From: Synechococcales cyanobacterium CNB | Lineage (GTDB): Bacteria; Planctomycetota; Phycisphaerae; Phycisphaerales; UBA1924 | Direction of reading: 5' to 3' | DNA: 64,000 bases | NCBI GenBank assembly: GCA_030263455.1 | Contig: SZOZ01000011.1 | Location: 62,001-126,000, forward strand | Shown here: piece after piece, positions 1-9,878 of the stretch | How positions within the stretch are numbered: position 1 is the stretch's first letter | Layout: each line of letters starts with the position of its first letter | Notes under the pieces: generated by a model | What the model was told of the DNA's origin: nothing | What the model saw: the letters and a program-made list of their open reading frames with translations, nothing else | The model's database searches: none | Translations under genes and position numbers: made by a program

Positions 1-144
1 GTCGTTACCCGGATCGGTGCGGCGGATCACGGCGTCGCCGCGCGGATCGACCCACGTGGCGCAGTCTCTGCTGAGCGTGAGGGCATCGGCGGAGAGGCCG
101 CACGCGACAGCCAGCACGCCCGCGCTCCAGGCACTTCGCCTCAT
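1..144 (-). CDS. secreted protein, N-terminal fragment (cut by window edge)
   Basis: Only the first 48 codons are in the window. The product starts MRRSAWSAGVLAVACGLSA, a short Arg-rich N-region followed by a hydrophobic core and small residues, which reads as a signal peptide; the rest (DALTLSRDCATWVDPRGD) is not recognisable. The ATG overlaps the stop of the response-regulator gene upstream as ATGA, so the gene is translationally coupled to the two-component cluster. Function unknown; an exported protein controlled with the cluster is a reasonable inference. Confidence 0.6.
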   Translation of the reverse strand, partial: MRRSAWSAGVLAVACGLSADALTLSRDCATWVDPRGDAVIRRTDPGND

Positions 145-1589
145 CGCGTCAACTCCTGCACGAGCTCGTGGAGGTTGTAGCGTTCGATCCGGTAGCGCAG
201 GCTGCTCCGCTGCATGGAGATAAGCCTTGCGGCACGCGACACGTTGCCCCGCGTGCGAGCCAGAGCCTGAATGATGAGCTGCTTCTCAACTTCTTCGGCG
301 GTGTGAACGCCGTTGTCGAAGTCGAACACGAGACCACCCTGCTTCGGTGCGGCAGGCTGAGTCGGGATCGGCCTTGCCTTGAGCGGCCCGACACGCACGC
401 CGGCCAGTCCCAGCGTGGCGGGTCCGATCTCGTCGCCTTCGCACAGCAGCACGGCCCGCTGCACGGAGTTGATCAGTTCGCGCACGTTGCCCGGCCAGCC
501 GTGCCCGCGCACCGCGGTCTCGGCCTCCGAGGAAAGCCGTGTTCCAGCGCGACCGAACTGCCTCCCGAACCGCGCCGCCATCTCGCGAGCGATCAGCACC
601 GCGTCCTCGCCTCGCTCGCGCAGCGTGGGGATGGTCACGGTGAAGGCGTTGAGCCGATAGAAGAGGTCGCGTCTGAACTCGCCGCGCTCGACGCGATCGG
701 CGAGGTTGAGATTGGTCGCGGCGATCACGCGCGCCCTGACCCTGCGCGGCTTGGAGCCGCCGACGCGCCGGAACGCCCCTTCTTCGAGCACCGTCAACAG
801 CTTCGCCTGCAGGTCCGCGGGCATGTCGCCGATCTCGTCGAGGAAGATCGTGCCGCCGTCCGCCATCTCGAAGAGCCCCTCGCGTGCCGTCTTCGCATCG
901 GTGAAGGCCCCACGTTCGTGTCCGAACAACTCCGACTCGACGAGATTCGCCGGCAGCGCGGTGCAGTTGACGTGCACGAATGGAGCGTCCGGCGACTCGG
1001 ACGAGCGATGCACGTGCCGCGCGAGCAGTCCCTTCCCCGTCCCCGTTTCGCCGAGCAGGAGCACCGTCGGCAGCGAGACGCCCTCGGCTTTCGGGAGCGG
1101 CAGCTTTGCCAGCCGTTCTGCCAGCCGTACCGTCTCGCGCCACGCAGGGCTTTCGCCGAGCAGTTCTCGCTGGGCCTCGCGGGTGGATTCGAGCCGCTGG
1201 TACAGCCTCAGTCTCGTCTGGACCCGCCTCCCCTCGAGCAGGCGTTCCAGCAGCAGGCCGAGTTCTTCGAGGCTCACGGGCTTGAGAAGGTAGTCATCCG
1301 CCCCCTGCTTCATGGCCGTGACCGCGCCCTCGACGCTGCCGTACCCCGTGACGACGACGATCGCGCCTTCGAATCCTCGCTCACGCACCTGTTTGACGAC
1401 GGAAAGCCCGTCCGCGCCCGTACCGAGGTTCACGTCCGAGATGAGAGCATCGAACACGCCTTCCTCGACAGCCGCCAGCCCTCCCGCGGCCGTCGCCGAT
1501 TCGTCGACCTGGTGACCCGCTCTTTCGAGCGCCCGGCGCATGGAGAATCTCAGGTTTTCCTCGTCCTCAATGATCAGCACCCTCGCCAT
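141..1589 (-). CDS. NtrC-family sigma-54-dependent response regulator
   Basis: 482 residues with the full three-domain plan. The receiver domain (about 1-120) has acidic residues E8/D9, the phosphoacceptor Asp52 (LISDVN) and a Lys in LLKPVS. A AAA+ domain carries Walker A GETGTGKG and the Walker B region GTIFLDEIGD. The C-terminus is a Fis-type helix-turn-helix (TRGNVSRAARLISMQRSSL). It should activate sigma-54 RNA polymerase after phosphorylation by the kinase encoded just upstream, whose 3' end overlaps this start by 23 bases. The start ATG at 1589 is preceded by AGGACC. The sigma-54 contact loop reads GAFTDA rather than GAFTGA. Confidence 0.93.
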   Translation of the reverse strand: MARVLIIEDEENLRFSMRRALERAGHQVDESATAAGGLAAVEEGVFDALISDVNLGTGADGLSVVKQVRERGFEGAIVVVTGYGSVEGAVTAMKQGADDYLLKPVSLEELGLLLERLLEGRRVQTRLRLYQRLESTREAQRELLGESPAWRETVRLAERLAKLPLPKAEGVSLPTVLLLGETGTGKGLLARHVHRSSESPDAPFVHVNCTALPANLVESELFGHERGAFTDAKTAREGLFEMADGGTIFLDEIGDMPADLQAKLLTVLEEGAFRRVGGSKPRRVRARVIAATNLNLADRVERGEFRRDLFYRLNAFTVTIPTLRERGEDAVLIAREMAARFGRQFGRAGTRLSSEAETAVRGHGWPGNVRELINSVQRAVLLCEGDEIGPATLGLAGVRVGPLKARPIPTQPAAPKQGGLVFDFDNGVHTAEEVEKQLIIQALARTRGNVSRAARLISMQRSSLRYRIERYNLHELVQELTR

Positions 1590-3108
1590 GGTCTGGTCCT
1601 GTCTGGCCACCACTGGCCGTACCTGCCGCCACTCCGAGCGGCAACCTGAGCGTGAACACGGCCCCCGGTCCGTTCCAGCCCGCCGCTCCCGACCCATCGG
1701 GGCGGTTCTCGACCCAGACACGCCCGCCGTGCTGTCCAACGACACGCCTGACACTGGCAAGACCGATGCCAGACCCTCCCGGCTTTGTTGTGAAGTATGG
1801 ATCGAATATGCGCTCCCGCAACTGATCCGGCACTCCCCCTCCCTCATCCTCGACGATGACACCCCACCACGACCCGTCCGAGAATGCCCGAGCCTGAACG
1901 CGACCCCCCGTCGGGGTCGCCTCCAGCGCGTTCGTCAGCACCGCGACGACGGCCTGCTCCAAATGCTCTCGATCGAACACCGCGCTGCCTGGGGCTGCGC
2001 TCACGTCGAGTTCGAGCCGAACACCGCGCCCCTGGGCCATCGCGCGGTGCGTCTCGACGACGCTCTCCAGCCAACCCGTGACCTCCCCTTCGACGGGGTG
2101 CAGTTCGAGGGGTGTCGTTGCGCTCAGCAGCCCGTTGAGCCACGCCGAGAATCGGTCCACGGTCCGCACGATACGAGCCTGGTGGTCACGCACGGGCGAG
2201 TCCGAAGGCAGCTCGTCCGCCGAGAGTTCGGCCAGCGATCGGATGCCGCCGAGCGGGTTCCGGATGTTGTGGGCGACACTCCGCGCCATCTCGCCCACCG
2301 CGGCCAGCCGCTCACGCTCGATCCGCTCGGCCTGCATGTTGGCGATCGTCTGTGCCATGTCGTTCACTTCGCGGCTCAGCAGGCCGAGTTCGTCGCGAGC
2401 AAGCTCGGGCACACGGTGCTCGAAGTTCCCGCGGGCGATTTCGTCGGCCGCGACCCGCAGCAGCCCGACCGGCTTGAGAACCCAGCGCCGAAAGAGCACG
2501 ACCGCGAGCCACGCGGAAAGAACAACGACGACCAGCGAAGCTCCGAGCACGAACGACAACCTTCGCCGCAGGTCGGCGCCGTACTCCGCGGCCATCCGCG
2601 CGTCCGTGAGCAGCCTGCCCTCGATGCGCTCGATCAACTCGTGCAACTCGTACAGGTTCGTTCTGGCTCGCTCTCTCGCGGCCTCATCGCGGTGATCGAG
2701 CCACCTCGCAACCTCGTCGGCGGTCAGTTCGATCCTCGCTCGCAGATTCCTCGTGGTGCTGATGCCGGAGCGCACGACGTACGAACCCCCGGATTCGAGG
2801 TGGCCGATCTCGCGCTGCACGCGGTCAAGGAACGCCGCGAAGCGCTTCTGTACCTCGTTCGGGTCGGGGGGAGCGAACTCCTCCTCAGACTCACTCCCTT
2901 CCAGGACAGGGAGGTCGAGCATCTCGGCCAGATCCCAGAGCGAACGCTTGACGCGGCTCATCCCGGTCAGTACGCGCGTCAAGCCCTCGATCGGCTCGCG
3001 CTGCTCGCGGTCGAGCATGTTCACGACCCACACGGCAGCGCCCAGATTCGCGGCCACGGTCAGCCCCAGCAGGACCAGCAGCACCGCGAACTTTCGTTGC
3101 AGCGTCAT
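1567..3108 (-). CDS. membrane sensor histidine kinase (HAMP, HisKA, HATPase)
   Basis: 513 residues. One membrane helix at about 8-30, an extracytoplasmic helical sensor of about 150 residues, a second helix at about 184-206, then a HAMP linker. The phosphoacceptor is His280 in SVAHNIRNPLGG. The ATPase domain shows the N box (VLTNALEAT), G1 (EDEGGGVP) and G2 (GSGIGLASV). It autophosphorylates on His and passes the phosphate to the NtrC-type regulator that overlaps its 3' end. The sensed signal is unknown; the extracytoplasmic part resembles a four-helix-bundle sensor. Its start lies 12 bases after the prepilin stop, so all three genes probably form one operon. Confidence 0.93.
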   Translation of the reverse strand: MTLQRKFAVLLVLLGLTVAANLGAAVWVVNMLDREQREPIEGLTRVLTGMSRVKRSLWDLAEMLDLPVLEGSESEEEFAPPDPNEVQKRFAAFLDRVQREIGHLESGGSYVVRSGISTTRNLRARIELTADEVARWLDHRDEAARERARTNLYELHELIERIEGRLLTDARMAAEYGADLRRRLSFVLGASLVVVVLSAWLAVVLFRRWVLKPVGLLRVAADEIARGNFEHRVPELARDELGLLSREVNDMAQTIANMQAERIERERLAAVGEMARSVAHNIRNPLGGIRSLAELSADELPSDSPVRDHQARIVRTVDRFSAWLNGLLSATTPLELHPVEGEVTGWLESVVETHRAMAQGRGVRLELDVSAAPGSAVFDREHLEQAVVAVLTNALEATPTGGRVQARAFSDGSWWGVIVEDEGGGVPDQLRERIFDPYFTTKPGGSGIGLASVRRVVGQHGGRVWVENRPDGSGAAGWNGPGAVFTLRLPLGVAAGTASGGQTGPDHGEGADH

Positions 3109-3120
3109 GGCGGAGTGCGG

Positions 3121-3933
3121 CTAGCGGATGGGCTGGTAGCCCCAGCGCCAGCCGTCCTCGTCCAACGGTCGGCGCGACGACTCCACCCGTCCGTCCATGA
3201 ACGCGAAGTTCGCCGATCCGTTGTGCCGTAGCCCGGGGAACCAGTACGCGTCGCCGGCGTACGGGCCTTGGCTGTCCAGCGAGGGCGCGGAGAACACCGG
3301 CTCGACCCCCTTCTGTGCCGCGAGCGCGCCGTCCACGTCCCACGCCAGCGGGACGTCCGTCTGCGACAGGATGTCCTGCGTCAGCATCACGTACACCGCT
3401 TTCACCTTGCCATCCCCGCTCACGACCTCTGCCCGGTGCAGCCGTGAGTTGAAGCCGAACGAGACGTGCTCGGAAGGCGAGATCGCGCCGGGCTTTCCGC
3501 ACGGCAGATCCCGGCGCAGCGTCAGAGGCCCCTTGACCTCAGAACACCGCATCGGGTCGTAGCGTGACTCGTCAGGCACGGTGTGCGTCTCTTCACCTTC
3601 CCAGCGCCAGAACTCGTCGATGCCGTACTGGCTCTCCTGGAACGTGCTCAGCCGGAATCGGTTGCCCAAGGCCGCGTCGTCGCCCCGGTCGCCGTGCAGC
3701 GTGTCATCGGCGAAGACTGTGAAATCGAAGGCGACACTGCGCAGCGACATCTGGCATCGGAATCCGCGCGCCGACTTCATCGACATTGCCAGCCCGGGCA
3801 CGACCAGCCCGAGCAGCACCGCCACGATTGCGACGCTGACCAGGAGCTCAAGCAGCGTGAAGGCCCGCGGCGTGCGCACGACAACGGCCGCGCCGACGCG
3901 ACGCCCGCCCACGCGATGGCCTCTTCGATGCAT
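3121..3933 (-). CDS. prepilin-like protein, H-X9-DG family
   Basis: 270 residues. The type IV prepilin segment is RAFTLLELLVSVAIVAVLLG: the peptidase would cut after Ala24, leaving Phe as residue +1 and Glu29 at +5. The C-terminus has His followed after nine residues by Asp-Gly (H...MDGRVE), the signature of the processing-associated H-X9-DG pseudopilins abundant in Planctomycetes. It is probably assembled by a type II secretion or type IV pilus-like machine. Ala at -1 instead of Gly is unusual but tolerated. I chose ATG 3933; the frame stays open to 4038, so an earlier start is possible. First gene of the kinase/regulator operon. Confidence 0.85.
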   Translation of the reverse strand: MHRRGHRVGGRRVGAAVVVRTPRAFTLLELLVSVAIVAVLLGLVVPGLAMSMKSARGFRCQMSLRSVAFDFTVFADDTLHGDRGDDAALGNRFRLSTFQESQYGIDEFWRWEGEETHTVPDESRYDPMRCSEVKGPLTLRRDLPCGKPGAISPSEHVSFGFNSRLHRAEVVSGDGKVKAVYVMLTQDILSQTDVPLAWDVDGALAAQKGVEPVFSAPSLDSQGPYAGDAYWFPGLRHNGSANFAFMDGRVESSRRPLDEDGWRWGYQPIR

Positions 3934-4039
3934 CACGAACGCCCAGCCCGATCGGGCCACTCCTCGCCCGGCCCCGAAATCCGGACCCCACCAGTGTAGC
4001 AATCGTCCCCTCCCGCACAAGCCCCTTCCAACAGCCACA

Positions 4040-4112
4040 TGGCCCCGCCCGGATTCGAACCGGGGACCGAGCGATTATGAGTCGCCTGCTCTAACCGCTG
4101 AGCTACAGGGCC
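4040..4112 (-). tRNA. tRNA-Ile2 (anticodon CAT, lysidine-modified)
   Basis: 73 bases folding as a cloverleaf: acceptor stem GGCCCTG pairs with CGGGGCC, a standard D-arm (AGCTCAGCGGTTAGAGC), anticodon loop CTCATAA and T-arm GGTTCGAATCC. The body closely resembles E. coli tRNA-Ile2, including GCAGGCGACTCATAATCGC, so CAT is read as the lysidine-modified isoleucine tRNA for AUA and not as Met. The discriminator base is A. The 3' CCA is not encoded (TGT follows) and must be added by a nucleotidyltransferase. Confidence 0.93.
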
Positions 4113-4198
4113 TTTGGGGCATCATACCGAGCCGGGGGCGCGGTTCGCGAAAGCGGCGGCAGGGTGGGGAGATCGAGGATGCCCGCTGACCGAGTGAG

Positions 4199-6406
4199 TT
4201 ACCGGATCGCCAGCATCTCGCGGTACTTGGGGAGCGTCCAGAGGTCGTCCGCGATGTGCATCTCGAGTTCGTCGCCCAGTTCACGCAGGTCCGTCATGGC
4301 CGGACGGACCGCATGCTTGATGTGCTCGGCGTGCTTGTCCGGGTTGGACGATTCATGCCGGAGCGCCGCCTCGACACGGCCGATCGCCGCCCTGAACCGC
4401 GTCACGAGGTCCGCGAAGTCCTCCAGGGCCGCCCGAGCGTCGCCGGCGTCCACGTCCGCGGCCTCGGTTGCGGCGACCGTCTCCGCGATCTCCGCCTGCT
4501 GGCGGAGAGCCGCCGGCAGGATCATCGTCCGAGCCATGGACACCATCGTCTCGGCCTCGATGGTGACCTGCTTGACGTACTTCTCGACGAAGATGTGCGC
4601 GCGGCTCTCCAGTTCGGCCTTGCTCAGCACCTTGTGCCGCTTGAAGAGGTCGGCCGCCTTCTTCGACTTCAGCACGGGCAGCGCATCCACGGTGTCGCGC
4701 AGGTTTGGCAACCCTCGCTTCTCCGCCTCGGCGTGCCATGCGGTGTCGTACCCGTCGCCATTGAAGATCACGCGGCGGTGCTCCTTGACCACGCCCTGGA
4801 GCACCTTCCACACCGAGGTTTCCAGCTTCTGCGGGGTCGGGTTCGCGCCCGCTGCCTTCTCGAGTTCGTCCGCGATGTCGTGGAGCGAATCCGTGACGAT
4901 CGCGTTCAACACCGTCGTCGGCCATGCGACGCTCGCCGACGAGCCCACGGCACGGAACTCGAACTTGTTCCCCGTGAACGCGAACGGCGAGGTCCGGTTG
5001 CGGTCGCCGGTGTGCCGGGGAATCTGCGGCAGCGTAGCGGCGCCGAGGTCGAGTTTCCCGCCGCGCATGGTCTTCTTCGGCGCGCCCGCGGCCAGCTGCT
5101 CGATGATGTCCGTGAGCATGTCGCCCAGGAAGATCGAGATGATCGCCGGGGGCGCTTCGTTCGCCCCCAGGCGGTGATCGTTGCCCGCGCTCGCGACCGA
5201 GGCCCGCAGCAGGTCCGCGTGGAGGTCTACGGCGCGGATCACCGCGCACAGGAACGTCAGAAACTCCATGTTCGAGTGCGTGTCGTCCTGCGGGTCGAGG
5301 AGGTTCTCGCCCGTGTCGGTCGCCATCGACCAGTTCAGGTGCTTGCCCGAGCCGTTGATGCCCGCGAACGGCTTTTCGGCGAGCACGCACCGCAGTCCGT
5401 AGCGCGGCGCGACTCGCTTGAGCGTTTCCATGACGATCATCTGGTGATCGCAGGCCACGTTCGCCGTCTCGTAGTGCGCCGCCAGTTCAAACTGCCCCGG
5501 CGCGACCTCGTTGTGCCGCGTCTTCACCGGCACGCCCAGCCGATACAACTCACGCTCGCACTCGGCCATGAACGCGAGCACGCGGGGCGGGATCGATCCG
5601 AAGTAATGGTCCTCCAGCTGCTGCCCCTTGGGGGGCCTCGCGCCGAAGAGCGTCCTGTCGCAGGTCGAGAGGTCCGGGCGCGAGTAGAAGAGCGACTGAT
5701 CGACCAGGAAGTACTCCTGCTCCGCGCCGACCGTCGCGTACACGCGGCGCACGCCGGTGTCGCTGCCGAAGATGCGCAGCACGCGCAAGGCGGCGGCGGA
5801 GAGCGCGTCCATCGAGCGAAGCAGGGGCGTCTTCTTGTCGAGCGCTTCGCCGTTCCACGACACGAACGCCGTGGGGATGCACAGTGTCGCGTAGTTCGGG
5901 CCGCGCATCAGGAAGACAGGGCTGGTCGCGTCCCATGCGGTGTAGCCGCGGGCCTCGAACGTCGCCCGCAGGCCGCCCGACGGAAAACTCGACGCGTCCG
6001 GCTCGCCCTGCACGAGCATCGTGCCGGTGAACTCGCTGATCGCGCCGCCGTGACCGTCCGGCGTGAGGAACGTGTCGTGCTTCTCCGCCGTCAGCCCGGT
6101 GAGCGGCTGGAACCAGTGCGTGTAGTGCGTTGCGCCGTTCTCGACGGCCCAGTCCTTCATGGCCGCGGCGATGACGTCCGCGACCTCGATCTCGAGCGGA
6201 TCGCCGTGGTGGATCGTGCGGAGCAGGCGACGGAACACGTCCTTCGGCAGGCGCTGCTGCATGACGCGCTCGGTGAACACGTCGCAGGAGAAGGTCGCTT
6301 CCACGTCCTCCCATCGCGTCATGACAGTGCCCTCCGTGCCGTTGCGCGCCATCGTGCCGACGTATGCCGTGCGCGCACCGTTGCCGTTCAGCTCTCGCCG
6401 CGTCAT
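4199..6406 (-). CDS. glnN: glutamine synthetase type III
   Basis: 735 residues, matching the roughly 730 of GSIII and much longer than GSI or GSII. It makes glutamine from glutamate, ammonia and ATP in the cytoplasm. Visible signatures are [10 protein letters not shown], the [15 protein letters not shown] segment, the [12 protein letters not shown] active-site loop and the C-terminal helical GSIII extension. ATG 6406 was chosen because AGGAG lies about nine bases upstream; an in-frame ATG further inside ([10 protein letters not shown]) is also possible. A strong inverted repeat sits about 25 bases before the start. The gene stands alone, 164 bases downstream of trpA. Confidence 0.95.
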   Translation of the reverse strand: MTRRELNGNGARTAYVGTMARNGTEGTVMTRWEDVEATFSCDVFTERVMQQRLPKDVFRRLLRTIHHGDPLEIEVADVIAAAMKDWAVENGATHYTHWFQPLTGLTAEKHDTFLTPDGHGGAISEFTGTMLVQGEPDASSFPSGGLRATFEARGYTAWDATSPVFLMRGPNYATLCIPTAFVSWNGEALDKKTPLLRSMDALSAAALRVLRIFGSDTGVRRVYATVGAEQEYFLVDQSLFYSRPDLSTCDRTLFGARPPKGQQLEDHYFGSIPPRVLAFMAECERELYRLGVPVKTRHNEVAPGQFELAAHYETANVACDHQMIVMETLKRVAPRYGLRCVLAEKPFAGINGSGKHLNWSMATDTGENLLDPQDDTHSNMEFLTFLCAVIRAVDLHADLLRASVASAGNDHRLGANEAPPAIISIFLGDMLTDIIEQLAAGAPKKTMRGGKLDLGAATLPQIPRHTGDRNRTSPFAFTGNKFEFRAVGSSASVAWPTTVLNAIVTDSLHDIADELEKAAGANPTPQKLETSVWKVLQGVVKEHRRVIFNGDGYDTAWHAEAEKRGLPNLRDTVDALPVLKSKKAADLFKRHKVLSKAELESRAHIFVEKYVKQVTIEAETMVSMARTMILPAALRQQAEIAETVAATEAADVDAGDARAALEDFADLVTRFRAAIGRVEAALRHESSNPDKHAEHIKHAVRPAMTDLRELGDELEMHIADDLWTLPKYREMLAIR

Positions 6407-6430
6407 GCTCGCCGCTCCTCGCAACCCTTT

Positions 6431-6455
6431 GGATGCGCGTCTCCGACGCGCATCC
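6431..6455 (-). promoter_or_regulatory. perfect 11-bp inverted repeat in the glnN leader
   Basis: GGATGCGCGTC, a TCC loop, then GACGCGCATCC, located 25-49 bases before the glnN start. On the transcribed strand the hairpin is followed by AAAGGG and the ribosome binding site, not by a T run, so it is not a standard terminator for trpA. It could be an operator or a leader hairpin affecting glnN; which one cannot be decided from sequence. Confidence 0.45.
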
Positions 6456-6570
6456 GTGCGAAGTCGGGCCCCCGTCGGACCCGACGCGGGGATTGTTGCA
6501 TCCCCGGCGGACTTCGCAAGCCCGGCGGCCATTCCTCCACAAGATTTCGTGTCTCGGTCAGCCGGCCCCA

Positions 6571-7380
6571 TCAACCCCGCGTGTCGTGCAGGCCCGAGGC
6601 CAGTTCGCGGGTGAACGCGCCGGCGGCTTCCACGGCATCCTGCCCGGACTCAACGGCCTGCTCGATGCGGCGGACCAATGCGCTCCCGACGATGGCGGCA
6701 TCCGCGTGGGTCACGACCGCCCGAACATGGGCCGTCTTGGAAATGCCGAACCCGCAGGCGATGGGCAGATCGGTCGAACGCCGCAGGCTGGCGACGCGCT
6801 CCGCCACGTCCGGGGCGTCGTCGCGCTCTCCGGTAATCCCCGTCCTGGCAAGCAGGTAGACGAAGCCGGTCGAACTCCTCGCGAGCGCGGAGGCTCGGTC
6901 TCGAGGCGTCGTCGGCGCGACCAGGTACGAGAACGTCAATCCAAGCTCCCCGCAGCGGTCCCGAAAGGCTCCGCCCTCTTCCAGCGGCAGATCTGGCACG
7001 ATCATCCCGTCGAACCCGGCTTCCTTGGCTCGATCGAGAAACCCGTCGTGCCCTCCGAGGCGTTGCACGATCGAAACACTGACCATCGCGACAAGACCCA
7101 TTCCGATCGAATCCCGAACGGAACGGACTTCAGCGAAGATGCTGGCCGGGGTGGCTCCCGCCTGGATCGCGTCGTGCATGGCACCCGCAATGACGGGTCC
7201 GTCGGCAATCGGATCGGAGAACGGGATGCCGATCTCGACAATCGAGGCCCCATTCGTCTCGAGCGCGGCGAGCAGCGGTCCCGTCATGCCCGGCCGGGGA
7301 AATCCCCCGCACAGAAAGGGCATCAGCAAGCGCGTGTTCTTGGCGTGCGCGTCGCTGAATGCCGTCTCGATTCGGTTCAT
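6571..7380 (-). CDS. trpA: tryptophan synthase alpha subunit
   Basis: 269 residues, the usual length. It cleaves indole-3-glycerol phosphate to indole, which is channelled to TrpB. The catalytic Glu and Asp are in [15 protein letters not shown]; the phosphate loop is in CGFGIS, and the mobile loop in IVPDLPLEE is present. The start ATG 7380 follows the hexamer TACGCT by eight bases and has no ribosome binding site, which suggests a leaderless message. No other trp gene is in the window, so trpA is detached from an operon here. Confidence 0.96.
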   Translation of the reverse strand: MNRIETAFSDAHAKNTRLLMPFLCGGFPRPGMTGPLLAALETNGASIVEIGIPFSDPIADGPVIAGAMHDAIQAGATPASIFAEVRSVRDSIGMGLVAMVSVSIVQRLGGHDGFLDRAKEAGFDGMIVPDLPLEEGGAFRDRCGELGLTFSYLVAPTTPRDRASALARSSTGFVYLLARTGITGERDDAPDVAERVASLRRSTDLPIACGFGISKTAHVRAVVTHADAAIVGSALVRRIEQAVESGQDAVEAAGAFTRELASGLHDTRG

Positions 7381-7388
7381 GGTCGATC

Positions 7389-7394
7389 AGCGTA
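7389..7394 (-). promoter_or_regulatory. -10 box TACGCT of trpA
   Basis: Eight bases before the ATG at 7380; spacing fits transcription starting at the start codon. Confidence 0.45.
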
Positions 7395-7649
7395 GTGACC
7401 TCTCAGGGCATGGGTCGAGCGTGGAAAGAAGCCCTTGCATCTTGACGGGGGGTGTCCTCCAAAGTACTTTCAGGAATTGTGGCCCTGGAAGGGGGGCCTT
7501 TGCGGATACTCATGGGGGATTCGGTGTCCGTGCCGCCATGCATGGTCGAGATGCGCGGTCGCGCGTTGGCGTTGCCGGACGGACGGATCGGAGAAAGAGC
7601 CGGGCCGAGCGCCAGGCCGATGAGTCTCATGCGAAGAAAGGAACGAGGT

Positions 7650-9851
7650 ATGAAGTGGGCACGCGATCGGATCGCACTCTGTCTTGGCGCGCTCATGGCG
7701 TTCGCCGGCGCGTCGTCGGCGTCGGATGATGCGCTCTCGCTGCACATGGCCGGGATCGCACCGGAGAATCCCCGAGCCGCGCTGCACTCGCTGCTCGAGG
7801 ATCCGACGGTTCATCTCGAGTACGACCCGTTCACGATCCTCGTGCAGCTGACGCCGGGGACCGCGGCGGAGCCGGTCGCCGGGCTTATCGGGGGGCGCGT
7901 GCTCGACCGGTTCACGCTCGTTCCCGGCCTCGTGCATCTCAGCCTCGGCGGCGGAGTGAGCGTGAACGAGGCGATCGCGCTGCTCAGCGCGCCGGCGCTC
8001 TCGGGGTCGGTCGTCTATGCGGAACCGGACTACATCGTTCGCACCTGCGTCATCCCGAACGACACGCACTTCTCACGCCTCTGGGGCATGCACAACACAG
8101 GCCAGAACGTCAACGGAGTCAACGGCAAGGTCGATGCCGACATCGACGGACCCGAGGCTTGGGACGTCTACAAGGGCAACCCGAACTTCGTGGTGGCGAT
8201 CATCGACACCGGCATGAACTACAACCACCCGGACCTCGCCGCCAACCGCTGGGAGAACCCGGGCGAGATTCCAGGCAACGGCATCGACGACGACGGCAAC
8301 GGGTACATCGATGACATCTACGGGTACGACTTCTACAGCAACGACAACAACCCGTACGACACCGGCCACGGCACTCACGTCGCCGGCACCGTCGGCGCGG
8401 TCGGCAACAACGGCACCGGCGTCGTCGGCGTCAACTGGCAGTGCAAGCTCATGGCCCTCCGATTCCTCGGCTCAGGCGGCGGCACCATCTCAGGCGCCAT
8501 CAACAGCCTCCAGTACGCCGTCAACAAGCAGGTCAAGGTCTCCAACAACTCCTGGGGGGGCGGCAGCTACTCCTCGTCGCTCTACAACGCCATCGAGAAC
8601 TCGAAGTCCGTCGGCCACATCTACGTCTGCGCCGCGGGCAACAACGGCACGAACAACGATACCAGCCCCTTCTACCCCGCCTCCTACACCAACACCAACC
8701 TCCTCGCCATCGCTGCAACGACCAGCACGGACACCAAGCCCAGCTGGTCGAACTACGGCAAGAACTCCGTCGACATGGGCGCGCCCGGCGCGAACGTCTA
8801 CAGCACCTACGGCACCAACGGGTACGCGTTCATGGACGGCACGTCGATGGCGTCCCCGCACGCCGCGGGCGTCGTCGCGCTCGTCTACGGCAAGAACCCC
8901 AACGCACCCTGGTCATCGATCTACCAGCAGGTGATGAGCACGACGCGCCCCATCACCGCCCTCCAGAACAACACCGTGACCGGTGGCGTGGTCAACGCGG
9001 CCGCCGCGATCGGCTACACCCCCAACCAGCCCCCCGTCCTGACCGTCCTTTCTCCCTCGAACGGCTCGCAGTTCCTGCAAGGCTCGCCCGTCACCTTCTC
9101 GGGCACGGCGATCGACCCCGAGGACGGCGACATCTCCAGCCAGATCGTCTGGGTGTCGCACGTGGACGGCGTCATCGGTGTCGGCGCCAACGTGACGACC
9201 TCGTCCCTCTCCCTCGGCGTCCACTACATCATGCCCTCCGTCACGGACTCCGGGGGGCTGACCGACGATGACTTCTTCGCCATCTCCATCGTGCAAGGGA
9301 GCATCCCGGTCGCGCCCACCATCGTCTCGGGCGAGGAAGGCGGGCCGGGACAGGCCGTCGTCGTCTGGGCCGACAACTCGAACAACGAGACCGGCTTCCA
9401 GGTCCAACGGCAGGAGAAGGTGTCCGGCCAGTGGAAGAACGGCACGATCGTCGGCTCGGTCGGCGCGAACGTGACCACGTTCAGCGACAACGTCGGTCAG
9501 GGCGGATGGCGCTACAGAGTGCGCGCGAACGGGAGCGGCGGCGACTCGTCCTGGTCGGCATGGATCGTCCTCAGGGCCGCGACGCCAGCCAAGCCGACCG
9601 GCTCCGCCTCGGGCGGCACGATCTCGATCGCCTGGAACGACCCGTCCGGTATCGAGTCCGGCTTCGAGATCCAGCGCCAGCAGCGGGTCGGCAACTCCTG
9701 GACCAACACCACCTCCATCGGCACGGTCGGCGCCAACGTCACGGGCACGACCGACAGCCCGCCGTCGGGCCGCTGGCGCTACCGCGTGCGCACCCTCTGC
9801 GACGGGCGCAACAGCACGTGGTCGCCGTGGTCCGCTGCTATCGACAACTGA
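7650..9851 (+). CDS. secreted subtilisin-like serine protease (S8) with Ig-like and FnIII-like domains
   Basis: 733 residues. Signal peptide about 1-24, an inhibitor-like propeptide (about 55-130, VHLEYDPFTILVQL to YAEPDYIV), then the S8 catalytic domain with Asp186 (IIDTGMN), His243 (GHGTHVAGT) and Ser399 (GTSMASPHAAG). A D/N-rich insert (NGIDDDGNGYIDD) looks like a calcium loop. After the protease come a cadherin/PKD-like segment (about 505-590) and two related fibronectin-III-like repeats sharing GSVGANVT/GTVGANVT and GxWRYRVR. A degradative exoenzyme is likely. Start 7650 was chosen for the AAAGGAACGAGG site upstream. The 269 bases before it hold no gene; TTGACG at 7442 with TACTTT 17 bases on is a weak promoter candidate. 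Confidence 0.93.
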   Translation: MKWARDRIALCLGALMAFAGASSASDDALSLHMAGIAPENPRAALHSLLEDPTVHLEYDPFTILVQLTPGTAAEPVAGLIGGRVLDRFTLVPGLVHLSLGGGVSVNEAIALLSAPALSGSVVYAEPDYIVRTCVIPNDTHFSRLWGMHNTGQNVNGVNGKVDADIDGPEAWDVYKGNPNFVVAIIDTGMNYNHPDLAANRWENPGEIPGNGIDDDGNGYIDDIYGYDFYSNDNNPYDTGHGTHVAGTVGAVGNNGTGVVGVNWQCKLMALRFLGSGGGTISGAINSLQYAVNKQVKVSNNSWGGGSYSSSLYNAIENSKSVGHIYVCAAGNNGTNNDTSPFYPASYTNTNLLAIAATTSTDTKPSWSNYGKNSVDMGAPGANVYSTYGTNGYAFMDGTSMASPHAAGVVALVYGKNPNAPWSSIYQQVMSTTRPITALQNNTVTGGVVNAAAAIGYTPNQPPVLTVLSPSNGSQFLQGSPVTFSGTAIDPEDGDISSQIVWVSHVDGVIGVGANVTTSSLSLGVHYIMPSVTDSGGLTDDDFFAISIVQGSIPVAPTIVSGEEGGPGQAVVVWADNSNNETGFQVQRQEKVSGQWKNGTIVGSVGANVTTFSDNVGQGGWRYRVRANGSGGDSSWSAWIVLRAATPAKPTGSASGGTISIAWNDPSGIESGFEIQRQQRVGNSWTNTTSIGTVGANVTGTTDSPPSGRWRYRVRTLCDGRNSTWSPWSAAIDN

Positions 9852-9878
9852 CGTACCGATCGCATCGCACGATCGCGC

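Noticed and set aside
168-1649. 493-codon plus-strand frame opposite the response regulator
   Set aside because: Antisense shadow; the minus strand has all NtrC-family motifs.
4256-6859. 867-codon open frame on the plus strand opposite glutamine synthetase III
   Set aside because: High GC leaves long stop-free antisense frames. The product is Arg/Val/His-rich with no domain, and the minus strand encodes a complete GSIII.
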